DNA of 21,835 bases from Candidatus Opimibacter skivensis (GTDB lineage: Bacteria; Bacteroidota; Bacteroidia; Chitinophagales; Saprospiraceae). The notes beneath the pieces are model-generated. The model did not search any database, was not told the DNA's origin, and saw only the letters and a list, made by a program, of their open reading frames with translations. Position 1 is the first letter of the stretch, and each line of letters begins with the position of its first letter. Below, in pieces: positions 1-7,367 of the stretch. The stretch is taken from contig JADKHH010000020.1 of NCBI GenBank assembly GCA_016721905.1, forward strand, positions 1 to 21,835, given 5' to 3'. Both the position numbers and the translations under genes were made by a program.

Positions 1-660
1 ATCTCCGGGAAAGTATCCGAGACCTATTGAGGCTGATTTGAAAATGCTTTACAAAGGTGGAGTAGACATGGTATTCCTCCCTGCAGGGTAGAAGATATCT
101 ATCCGTAGGTGATCACCAGACGATTGATTTGATCCCCGGTCCTGCGGCAGAAACGATGGAAGGAAAATTCAGGCCGGGCCATTTTGTCGGTACGTCAGAG
201 GTCGTGCACAGGTTGCTTCGCATCACACCACCGGATAGTTTATTTATGGGTCAGAGGATTTCCAACAGTTTTCGATCATCCGCAAACTGATCGCCGATTT
301 CCAGATGCCGATCCACGCTTGTGATGCCTACGTTAGAGAGGGAGAATGGACTATAGCGATGAGTTCGCGTAATGTCAGGCTCAGTCCGGAAGAAGAGATA
401 AAGCCGGGGTGATCCTCAAACATGCTGACATCCCAGGTAAAAAATTTGGTTTGGAACAAAGACATAAGCAGAGTATGTTCAGGATATCGCCTTGGATCAC
501 TTGCGCAAAGTAAAATTTTTGATCCTGAATATTTTGAGGTCGTTAATGGAATACATTGGAGCCAGTAGAACACATGGAGGATGCCGATCAGATTGTGGCG
601 TGCTGTGCTGTTGATTGGAAGGGGAGGTTGATTGATAATATGATATGGAAAGAAGAGTAA
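1..660 (+). pseudogene. panC: Pantothenate synthetase, 3' part, frameshifted
   Basis: PanC joins pantoate and beta-alanine using ATP to make pantothenate in the cytoplasm (vitamin B5/CoA pathway). No single frame is open, but the family can be followed by switching frames. Frame 2 from the left edge reads YPRPIEADLKMLYKGGVDMV, the known RT-LEADL-GVDLVF region. Further on come KFRPGHFVGTSEVVHRLL (the FRPGHF-G motif), a QKDFQQ-like motif that needs one added A near 262, and AMSSRNVRLSPEE (the MSSRN ATP-binding motif) at about 355-395. The last frame reads HMEDADQIVACCAVDWKGRL and ends in RLIDNMIWKEE with TAA at 658-660. At least five single-base shifts are needed (near 88, 112, 262, 405 and 550). 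The N-terminal HIGH-like region lies left of the window. The gene is probably intact in the organism and damaged by sequencing error. The next gene may overlap its end by 16 bases. Confidence 0.85.
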
Positions 661-1770
661 AGTCTTCATATAAAGTAAGAAACAGAGAGCTGATATACAT
701 GGCCGCTTCCAGTCAGCATGTTGGTAAAACCACATGCACACTTGGATTAGTGTCAGCCTTGATACGTGAAGGTTAGAAGTAGGGTATTGCAAACCTGGAC
801 AGAAATCATTGGAGGTGGATAACTCCCGTGTAGATAAGGATGCGATGTTGTTGCTGATCCGATTGATTTCATATTGATCCAAAGTTGCATAGCCCGGTCA
901 TTTACTTGGAACAGGCGCTACTACACGATATCTCGAGCATCCGGAGGAGTTTAACCTTGAAGCAGATATTCTGAATGCTGCAGAGACTCGATCGTGTCCA
1001 TGATGTCGTGATTTTTGAAGGCACGGGACATCCGGGAGTAGGAAGTGTTGCAGAAATGTCCAATAGCGTGTAGCAAAGCTTGTCGGGCACCAGTGATCGG
1101 TGGTAGAAGGGTGGTATAGCAGCACGATTGATATGCTCAACATGAACCTTTGCTTTTCGTGAAGAAGGTGTGCCGATCCTGGGTGTGATCGTCAATAAAG
1201 TCATTCCGGATAAGATGGATCGTGTCCGCTTTTATCTCAACAAGTGGCTGGAGCCAAGAGGTATTCCATTACTTGGCTTGATACCGTATGAAAAAAGTCT
1301 TGCCTATCCGGTCATGCGTACCATCATGGATTCGATATCCGGATTAGTGACACACAATCCGAAAATCTTGACAACAAAGTCGGTGATATCATGGCGGGTT
1401 CACTCCTCGATACACAGGAACTGAAATCGTTTGAAAATATATTGCTTGTTGCTGCCGTGCGTCAGCTCGAACCCACGCAAGAAAAATCAATTCCATTACA
1501 AAGGTGATGCGTAAGACAAAATCACCTTTGTCCGGCATAGTCCTTACAGGTCAGGGCACACCTGAAAGCAGATCCATTGATTACATCATCAAGCACAAGA
1601 TCCCGATGGTGCGTACTGAATTGGATACGTATGGCTCCGTACTTCAGATCAGTAAGATCGAAGTAAAGATCAACCGAGATACACCATGGAAAGTGCGTCG
1701 GGCGGTTGAGCTGATCGGGGAGTATGTCGATATACAGTTGCTGACGCAGCGATTGGGTTTGAGTGAATAG
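645..1770 (+). pseudogene. BioD-like P-loop/DRTGG-type protein (phosphotransacetylase N-terminal-like), frameshifted
   Basis: This resembles the BioD-like N-terminal region of phosphotransacetylase (COG0857), a P-loop NTPase-like fold followed by a DRTGG-type domain. Its biochemical role is not established. The start of the protein reads MAASSQHVGKTTCTLGL from 699, a GxxxxGKT-type P-loop. ATG 645 is in frame and overlaps the panC stop, so 645 is the tentative start. Across frame changes come VHDVVIFEGTGHPGVGSVAE, then GVPILGVIVNKVIPDKMDRV (open at 1170-1424). The C-terminal part is open from 1504 and reads PLSGIVLTGQGTPESRSIDY, typical of the DRTGG region. Inferred single-base losses lie near 774 (T run), 857, 900, 985, 1065, 1120, 1365 and 1490. 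The stop TAG is at 1768-1770 and repeat copy A follows directly. Family assignment is fairly sure; the exact function is not. Confidence 0.72.
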
Positions 1771-2395
1771 GCAGGGCGTAGAGCAGAGAGCATAGGGCAT
1801 AGAGCATAGCGCCGCATAGAGCAAAGGGCATAGAGCGAAGAAACTTAGAGTTACAGTCATGGGGCTATACGCGGATGCCGCTGGCCTGGTGCGCCGCGGT
1901 TAGCGTAGTCGAACTGTCCTCACCACCAGCGAAGGGAATTTAAATGGATGGCGCAGCCATCCAAAGCGACCTGTTAAGCTTAAGTTTGCTTAAGCTTTCG
2001 TCGCACGCAAGTTTAACCTTGCGTTACACTGAACGTAGAACTGACGCTCAGCTTTTCTTTGTACCAGCAGCCAAATGATTTTAACCGGTAGCCAGGAGGC
2101 TACACTCACAATCTCGAATTAGTGTATGATTCCAATGCCTTAACCGTCGGCAGCCAGAGTCTACCAACAACGTTTGTTTTTTTTATAAAAAAAATCGAAA
2201 GTCGCAGGCGGAGCCTGCACAAAAAACGAGCATACTGCGTCTGGCGTCTGCGAGTCTGGCGTCTTACACCTCTCACTCTTACCCTCATACAAGCGAGTCT
2301 GGCATCTCACACCTCTCACTCTCTTACTCTCTTACCCTCTTACACGCGAGTCTGGCATCTGCTAGTCTGGAGTCTCAAGTCTCATAAACCTCAAC
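1771..2395 (+). repeat. Intergenic palindrome-array repeat, copy A
   Basis: This matches copy B at 7368-7919 over most of its length, including a 30-base identical run (2144-2173 against 7692-7721). It starts with degenerate GAGCATAGGGCATA-type words. Then come six hairpins, in the same order as in copy B: CTGGTG/CACCAG (1886-1929, 32-base loop), TGGATGGC/GCCATCCA (1945-1963), AAGCTTAAG/CTTAAGCTT (1976-1997), ACGCAAG/CTTGCGT (2005-2024), GTAGCC/GGCTAC (2088-2103) and GCAGGC/GCCTGC (2204-2218). A T8-AT-A8 palindrome lies at 2177-2194. The tail, from about 2236, is a degenerate minisatellite of GAGTCTGGCATCT and CTCTTACTCT words. It begins directly after the stop codon at 1770. I see no transposase, terminal direct repeat or coding signal. 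The open frames inside are short and follow the repeat words, so I treat them as spurious. Confidence 0.9.
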
Positions 2396-2734
2396 TGTTA
2401 AAATTTCAGGAAAGTAGCATCCACTATTGTTTAAACCAATTTTAGACCTTATATTTGGAAACAAGTTCTCATCCCATAAAAACCAATCGTCTTGAGAACG
2501 CAACATCTATCGGTTCAACTATATTTTCTTCAAAAGCTATTTGAGAGGAACCTGCCTGTAACAACCCATGAGTTGTAGCTTGCTTTGACGGACTCGGTCA
2601 AGGCAGGGAAAAGGATCACAAGTAACTTCTGATTCTTTAGAGCATTAAGTTAATAAATCAATTCAGTTCACAAAGAGCACCAGCCTCTTTGCCTCGATAG
2701 CTAATTGAGGCCAGTGCTCGCAATTGAAATTATC
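2396..2734 (+). other. Intergenic region with several stem-loops upstream of the lipoprotein gene
   Basis: No gene is seen in this 339-base stretch. It holds several perfect or near-perfect stems: GTTCTCA/TGAGAAC (2465-2499); a possible three-way junction at 2551-2607 closed by CCTGCC/GGCAGG with inner arms ACAAC/GTTGT and TTGAC/GTCAA; CAAAGAG/CTCTTTG (2671-2691); and CCTCGAT/ATTGAGG with one G-T pair (2692-2710). The last two abut with no spacer and could stack. No T-run follows, so they are not ordinary terminators. They could be a structured 5' leader or a small RNA. I match them to no known riboswitch class, and no clear TAnnTTTG promoter stands out. Confidence 0.45.
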
Positions 2735-3255
2735 ATGAAAATTAGCATCTTTATTTTATAATCATCAGTTTATTTTTAATCCTAGTATCATCAGGATGTG
2801 AAAAAGCTGAAATACAGAAATCTTTGCCAAATGATATTGGCATGATAACTCCGAGAATTGATGACTGTGAAGAGTGTCCTAATGAAGACGACTGTTGTTG
2901 CTTTGTTGAGCTTTATAACAATGATGATGATGCCTATCTTCGTTTTTGTGGAACTACAGATGGACCGGATGCATGTCTGGGATCATTTATCTGTGGGTCG
3001 GCTTTCAGTGGAGGTGGACAAGATATAGTACTCCTAGACCCAACAAACCCAAGACAACCATTTTGTATGGCTGAAGGGGCGCCGTTTCGCATACTAAATT
3101 ATCATAGCACTGATGTGGCATACATAAATATTACTTGTCAGGGGAAATTGATCAACCCCCAGATAATTCCATTGGAACTAGATCCTGGTGAGTACTTTTT
3201 TATGAAACTAATAGTAGTTGCTATTTGTCATTATGTCCATAGCCAATTAAAATGA
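2735..3255 (+). CDS. Small acidic Cys-rich lipoprotein, unknown function
   Basis: Family not recognised. The frame open from 2824 can be carried back to ATG 2735 if one T is restored in the T-run at 2754-2757. The N-terminus then reads MKISIFIF followed by IIISLFLILVSSGCEKA, a textbook type II signal peptide with lipobox VSSGC, so the protein should be lipid-anchored. The mature part is acidic and Cys-rich, with CEEC, DCCC and later single cysteines, plus a DGPDACLGSFICGSAFSGGG stretch. The printed C-terminus (FFMKLIVVAICHYV) looks odd. Adding one T to the run at 3196-3201 gives an ending YETNSSCYLSLCP and a stop at 3240-3242, which suits an exported Cys protein better. Downstream is a strong terminator, so it is probably its own transcription unit. 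That it is a real gene is fairly sure; exact ends are less so. Confidence 0.6.
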
Positions 3256-3268
3256 GTTAATTTTATTG

Positions 3269-3300
3269 GGACGAATGCCTATATCCGGCATTCGTCCTTT
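3269..3300 (+). terminator. Rho-independent terminator after the lipoprotein gene
   Basis: A perfect 11-base-pair stem, GGACGAATGCC with GGCATTCGTCC, has a 7-base loop and is followed by TTT and an AT-rich stretch. It starts 13 bases after the printed stop codon. The T tract is short, but stem length and position make this a convincing terminator. Confidence 0.8.
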
Positions 3301-3348
3301 ATAATAAAATACTATTTATATACAACCAGATACAATGAGTGTATTAAA

Positions 3349-4392
3349 ATGATAACATTTTCAGATACTAGAGTAACTGACATTACACAAAGTCATTGTT
3401 ATTGTCCAATAAAATTCCTTAAACAGGAAACTTATCAATGGATCAGATGCATTCAATTTTCCTTTATTTTGCTATTTGTTCTAATCTCCACAGAGTTATA
3501 TCCCCAAGTATTTTTCGGCCAGACATACAATCCTCAAGCGTTGTTTAAGTTTGAACTCAATGCTTCATTATGTAGTGATGATTGTAATTTTACCGAAATA
3601 GGACCTTCAACTCCATGGGGAGACGGAGTAAGTTTTTGCCCAAATGGCAACCTTTATGAACTTACAGGGGGCGCTATTTATCAGGTGGACACCTTATCAG
3701 GCGGATCCACTTTAATCTTTTCACCTCCACCTGGACCAGGGATCCAGGATATGGAAGGTTTTGTATGTTATGAGGACAGTACATTTTATTCCCTGGATCA
3801 ATTTGGGAACCTTTATTTATACAATATTCTTGCAGGAACAGTTGTGCTTTTGGGGCATACAGGCATTAATGACGTTCTTGAAGATTTAGTTTTATTTGAG
3901 GGAGAATATTATTTTTCCTCCTATGAGGGAATTATTCATTTGGATATTTCAAACCCCTCCAACAGCTATGTTATTGTGCCCACACCAGGTTACACAATAA
4001 GCGGATTGACTGCTTCCTCAATATGCGGGACCCTTCTTGGAATTAATTTTTCTGATGATGAACTTGTGGCAATTAACCTGTTCGATGGCAGTATAACTCA
4101 TGTATGCTTCCTTCCAAATAACACAAATCTTATTGCCACATTTGCGGAATTTTCGTCTTCCACCTCATGCGATGTATATATTGATCTTGACTGTAACGAT
4201 AGTTCTGGTGCAATGGGTTCCGATTACAATTCATCCAATATCACCTGCTTGGATGGAAGTGCAGGTATTGCTGATATCGACATCAGCCTTCAATATGATG
4301 CCATTATTGTTGAAATGACCGTTCAACTCAATGGTTTGCTTCCGGACTCACCTTGGGAGTTTTTGGAGACTGCCGGTCAATTCCGGGAATAG
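3349..4392 (+). CDS. T9SS adhesin-like surface protein, part 1 of 4 (N-terminus, propeller-like)
   Basis: This is the amino-terminal piece of one large secreted protein that continues to 7367. ATG 3349 is followed by about 32 polar residues and then a hydrophobic segment (about residues 33-49, CIQFSFILLFVLIST), read as a signal peptide with a long N-region. No closer Met exists. Residues about 60-270 hold repeated short motifs such as NGNLYELTGGAIYQVDTLSG and FGNLYLYNILAGTVVLLG, like beta-propeller blades in Bacteroidota surface proteins. After that comes CDVYIDLDCNDSSGAMGSDY, a beta-sandwich-like domain. True coding leaves this frame near 4350: the last residues after LLPDSP are spurious, and the next frame continues with GVFGDCRSIPGIDFSGAG. 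No enzyme motif is seen. Its role is probably adhesion or cell-surface structure. Confidence 0.8.
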   Translation: MITFSDTRVTDITQSHCYCPIKFLKQETYQWIRCIQFSFILLFVLISTELYPQVFFGQTYNPQALFKFELNASLCSDDCNFTEIGPSTPWGDGVSFCPNGNLYELTGGAIYQVDTLSGGSTLIFSPPPGPGIQDMEGFVCYEDSTFYSLDQFGNLYLYNILAGTVVLLGHTGINDVLEDLVLFEGEYYFSSYEGIIHLDISNPSNSYVIVPTPGYTISGLTASSICGTLLGINFSDDELVAINLFDGSITHVCFLPNNTNLIATFAEFSSSTSCDVYIDLDCNDSSGAMGSDYNSSNITCLDGSAGIADIDISLQYDAIIVEMTVQLNGLLPDSPWEFLETAGQFRE

Positions 4393-5564
4393 ACTTTTCT
4401 GGTGCAGGTACTGATTTGATCACCCTTACAAATACAGGAGGTGCTAAATCCACAGACTTTAAAGACGCCCTCCACCTTATCAGTTATAACAATTCAGCAG
4501 TATACCCTACATCCGGAATTCGTAACGTTGAAGTGCAATTCAGTACAGCTTCTGGATCAATGAGTAATGTTGCTACTGCATTTATCCCTGTGATTGAATT
4601 GCCTCTTATCAATGTTGATCTTGGCCCAGATCAAATACGATGCGAAGGTGAAACAGTAGTTTTTGACGCAGGAAATCCCGGCTCCATGTTTGACTGGTTA
4701 GCAGGTCAGTCCACCCAAACCATTTCAGTTACCGAAGCCGGGGAGTATAGCGTCACTGTCAGCAATGGATTTGCATGTCCCAATCAGGATACGGTTGGAT
4801 TGGAAATGCTCCCTGTGATTCATATTGCACTGACGGGAGATACAGAAACCTGTGACAATGAACCTGCCAATCTTACCATCAATACAGATGCGATATTTCC
4901 CCTCACTATTGATATCTCCGTTGACCCAGGTTCCCCACTACAATTCACAGATGTGACAGGTAATTATGACTTTACGGTTTTGCCTGGCATGGCGGGAGAC
5001 CTCACTACTTTCACCATTATCAATGTAGTTTCTTCTCAGCCAGCATGTATTGAAATCACTGCCCCTGAGCATATTATTGATGTTTATGCTACAGCAGCCA
5101 CAGATGTTTCCGTTTCCTTATGTGAAGGAGACAGTATCTGGTTAGGGTATTATTGGGAGATGGAGGCCGGCGAATATGAAAATATATTTAACACAATAGA
5201 AGGATGTGATAGTGTAGTCACTACAAACATCTCTATCCATCCTGCAGTGATGATCCAGTTGCAGGCTGATACGTGTGATCCTGCTGCCATAGGTGTATTC
5301 ATCACTACGATCGACAATCCGGTCGGGTGTGATACGGTGGTGACCACGACGGTCAGCCTGATTCCCACGGATACCACATTGATCACACAATCCACCTGCG
5401 TATGGAGTCAATCCGGTACACACACAGATACGCTGACCAACCAGGCAGGATGCGATAGTCTGATCATAAATGATGTCATTTATATCCCACCTGCAGATAC
5501 AACAACCCTGACAGAGATGACCTGTGATTCATCCCTATTGGGTACCGTTTATGATACCCTGTAA
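4353..5564 (+). CDS. T9SS adhesin-like surface protein, part 2 of 4 (Ig-like domains and first GCDS repeats)
   Basis: This continues the protein begun at 3349 after a one-base shift near 4350. The ATG at 4353 is only the first Met in this frame, not a true start. The text DLITLTNTGGAKSTDFKDAL ends the beta-sandwich-like domain begun upstream. Then comes an Ig/PKD-like domain (DLGPDQIRCEGETVVFDAGN to EAGEYSVTVSNG) and another all-beta stretch. At about 5100 a CEGDSIWLG module starts the GCDS repeat array, whose first units are GCDSVVTTN, GCDTVVTTT and GCDSLIIND. The frame ends at TAA 5562-5564 inside the fourth unit. The same frame resumes immediately with the rest of that unit, so this stop is a point error or a real nonsense change, not a gene end. 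Confidence 0.8.
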   Translation: MGVFGDCRSIPGIDFSGAGTDLITLTNTGGAKSTDFKDALHLISYNNSAVYPTSGIRNVEVQFSTASGSMSNVATAFIPVIELPLINVDLGPDQIRCEGETVVFDAGNPGSMFDWLAGQSTQTISVTEAGEYSVTVSNGFACPNQDTVGLEMLPVIHIALTGDTETCDNEPANLTINTDAIFPLTIDISVDPGSPLQFTDVTGNYDFTVLPGMAGDLTTFTIINVVSSQPACIEITAPEHIIDVYATAATDVSVSLCEGDSIWLGYYWEMEAGEYENIFNTIEGCDSVVTTNISIHPAVMIQLQADTCDPAAIGVFITTIDNPVGCDTVVTTTVSLIPTDTTLITQSTCVWSQSGTHTDTLTNQAGCDSLIINDVIYIPPADTTTLTEMTCDSSLLGTVYDTL

Positions 5565-6350
5565 GGGATGACAGGTTGTGATAGTATCATAGAACGAATC
5601 GTGATCTACAGCCTTGTCGACACCACATATATTTCAGGTACTTCATGCATACTTGCGGAGATCGGCGTGTTTGAAACCGAATATACCGATGCGCAAGGAT
5701 GCGATAGCCTGGTGATCAGCACGATCACACAAGGGACAGCAGACACTACTCGTCTGTTTGCAACTTCATGTGATCCTGCGAGTCTGGGAGTCTTCGAAGA
5801 ATTATTGCTTACATCACAGGGATGTGATAGCCTGATCATCACGACTGTGACATATTCTGCGCAAGATTCTACCTTCATTACTTCAGCTACTTGTGATCCA
5901 GCATCAGCCGGTGAATTTGTCACATCCTACACCAATCAATTTGGTTGCGACAGTATCGTCACCGAAACCGTGACGCTCAACATCAGCCATCACATCGATC
6001 TGACATCCTCTTCGTGCAATCCTGCTGACACGGGTGTCTTTGTGCAGCAGCTCACCAATCAATTTGGCTGCGACAGCATCGTCACTGAGACGGTCTCTCT
6101 GCTTCCTTCAGATCAAACACAACTCTCAGGCACTACATGCTTATCATCCGAGGCAGGTATGTTTATCACGACCCATCTCAATCAACATGGGTGTGATAGT
6201 ATCGTGACACTGACTGTCTCACTTGTAGCGGCGGACACTATACAGTTCAACTTCAACACATGCGATCCTGCACAAACCGGCAGCATTGAAACGTTGTTCA
6301 CCGGCCAGGATGGTTGTGATAGTCTTGTGATACAAACCACGGCATTATAT
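5202..6350 (+). repeat. Nine tandem 41-residue GCDS repeats
   Basis: GCD[ST] motifs recur ten times between 5202 and 6312. Average spacing is 370 residues over 9 units, about 41.1 residues (123 bases). A typical unit starts GCDSIVTETV, passes through a TCDPA-like cysteine motif about 25 residues in, then G-x-F and LTNQ before the next GCDS. Each unit therefore carries two cysteines and is rich in Thr and Ser. DNA copies have diverged, so this is an old array; units 7 and 8 are the most alike. Such repeats are common in Bacteroidota type B sorted proteins and probably form an extended stalk. Confidence 0.85.
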
Positions 6351-6560
6351 CCTTTACCTGTTTTGATAGTTGAATCCGCAATTGATTACAATGGATTTGA
6401 TATTAGTTGCGAAGGAAGTACAGATGGAAGTGCAATAGCGAATGTCAATGGCGTAGGACCATTTACCTATCTATGGTCTACCGATGATACCGACCAGATG
6501 ATCACGGGCCTAAGTGCGGGTGATTACGATGTGCCATCACCGATGGCAATGGATGTATGA
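5568..6560 (+). CDS. T9SS adhesin-like surface protein, part 3 of 4 (GCDS repeats and SprB-type repeat)
   Basis: This is in the same frame as part 2, directly after the TAA at 5562-5564. The ATG at 5568 lies inside a repeat unit and is not a true start. It holds the end of the fourth and the remaining units of the GCDS array, then an SprB-type repeat: ISCEGSTDGSAIANVNGVGP, then FTYLWSTDD and ITGLSAGDYDV. The family pattern is GSATVTVSGGTAPYTYLW...GLxAGxYTVTVTDxNGC. The expected ITDGNGCMTNGAVTLAEPDA is present in another frame from about 6532 to 6598, so two compensating shifts bracket that interval. The TGA at 6558-6560 is therefore an artefact of being in the wrong frame. Confidence 0.8.
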   Translation: MTGCDSIIERIVIYSLVDTTYISGTSCILAEIGVFETEYTDAQGCDSLVISTITQGTADTTRLFATSCDPASLGVFEELLLTSQGCDSLIITTVTYSAQDSTFITSATCDPASAGEFVTSYTNQFGCDSIVTETVTLNISHHIDLTSSSCNPADTGVFVQQLTNQFGCDSIVTETVSLLPSDQTQLSGTTCLSSEAGMFITTHLNQHGCDSIVTLTVSLVAADTIQFNFNTCDPAQTGSIETLFTGQDGCDSLVIQTTALYPLPVLIVESAIDYNGFDISCEGSTDGSAIANVNGVGPFTYLWSTDDTDQMITGLSAGDYDVPSPMAMDV

Positions 6561-6563
6561 CCA

Positions 6564-7367
6564 ATGGTGCAGTTACCCTGGCAGAACCTGATGCCTTTGG
6601 CGATCGGCTTCGAAGTATCAGAGCCAGATTGTTTTGATCAGCAGTTGGGTAGCATCACGGTGCTGCCGAGTGGTGGTGTGGCACCATTTACCTATTCGAT
6701 TGACGGTACAGTATTTCAGGCATCACCTGTCTACACAGGATTGGATGAAGGGATCTATCAGATAACTTCGCTTGATGCAAATGACTGCAGCACTACAGAA
6801 ATCATCTCTATTGATGTACCCCTCATGGTCAATGTAGAACTTGGAACTAATCAATCGATATCCATCGGCGATTCTACTTTATTGGAAGCAATAATCAATC
6901 TACCTTTTGATTCACTCGCCTCTGTCATGTGGACAGGCATCGACAGCATCGGTTGTGCAAACTGTCTGACGCAGATTGTTGCACCGATTATCACCACAGC
7001 GTATTCAGTTTCGGTGACCTCTGCTGATGGTTGCGCCGACAGAGACAGCATGACTGTCTTCGTCAATACAGATTACAAAATCTACATTCCAAATATCTTT
7101 TCTCCAAATGGTGATGGCATCAATGATGTGATCATGATCAGTGCAGACGAAAGTGTCCGCGAGATCACTTCCTTCAGCATTTTTGATCGCTGGGGCAATT
7201 TAGTTTTTGGTGCCGAGCATTTTCAGCCGAATGATTCTTCAATCTCGTGGGATGGCAAGATGAAAGGAGAGGCGATGAATCCGGGGGTTTTTACTTTTCG
7301 GTTGGTCGTTGAATTTTCTGATGGACACAGCGAGGTCAGGTATGGTGATATTACATTGGTACGGTAA
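6564..7367 (+). CDS. T9SS adhesin-like surface protein, part 4 of 4 (type B sorting domain)
   Basis: This is the carboxy-terminal piece; the first 12 or so residues are out of frame. A second SprB-like repeat reads SEPDCFDQQLGSITVLPSGG, then VAPFTYSIDG and GLDEGIYQITSLDANDC. An Ig-like segment (VNVELGTNQSISIGDSTLLE to YSVSVTSADGC) follows. The end is a gliding-motility-associated C-terminal domain (CHU_C, TIGR04131 type): YIPNIFSPNGDGINDVIMI, FSIFDRWGNLVF, ISWDGKMKGEAMNPGVFTFR and a GDITLVR end. This domain marks proteins for secretion by the type IX system and attachment at the cell surface. Reassembled, the four pieces give about 1,340 residues. Stop TAA is at 7365-7367, directly followed by repeat copy B, and no separate terminator is seen before it. 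Confidence 0.9.
   Translation: MVQLPWQNLMPLAIGFEVSEPDCFDQQLGSITVLPSGGVAPFTYSIDGTVFQASPVYTGLDEGIYQITSLDANDCSTTEIISIDVPLMVNVELGTNQSISIGDSTLLEAIINLPFDSLASVMWTGIDSIGCANCLTQIVAPIITTAYSVSVTSADGCADRDSMTVFVNTDYKIYIPNIFSPNGDGINDVIMISADESVREITSFSIFDRWGNLVFGAEHFQPNDSSISWDGKMKGEAMNPGVFTFRLVVEFSDGHSEVRYGDITLVR

Noticed and set aside
328..882. Minus-strand open frame of 184 codons opposite panC and the next gene
   Set aside because: It runs antisense across the end of panC and the start of the BioD-like gene, both of which show conserved family motifs on the + strand. Its product resembles nothing and has no gene-like start.
1771..2395. CRISPR array or insertion sequence at the intergenic repeats
   Set aside because: There are no regularly spaced identical repeats with unique spacers, no cas genes, no transposase and no terminal inverted repeats flanked by a target duplication.
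2122..2445. + strand open frame inside repeat copy A
   Set aside because: It translates palindromes and minisatellite words (runs of LRVWRL and SHTSHSLTL type). In copy B the matching stretch is not kept as a frame.
5562..6560. Stop codon recoding as an explanation for TAA and TGA inside the adhesin
   Set aside because: TAA and TGA both end intact genes in this window (for example TAA at 7367 and TGA at 8008-8010), and the TGA lies in a stretch that is simply out of frame.
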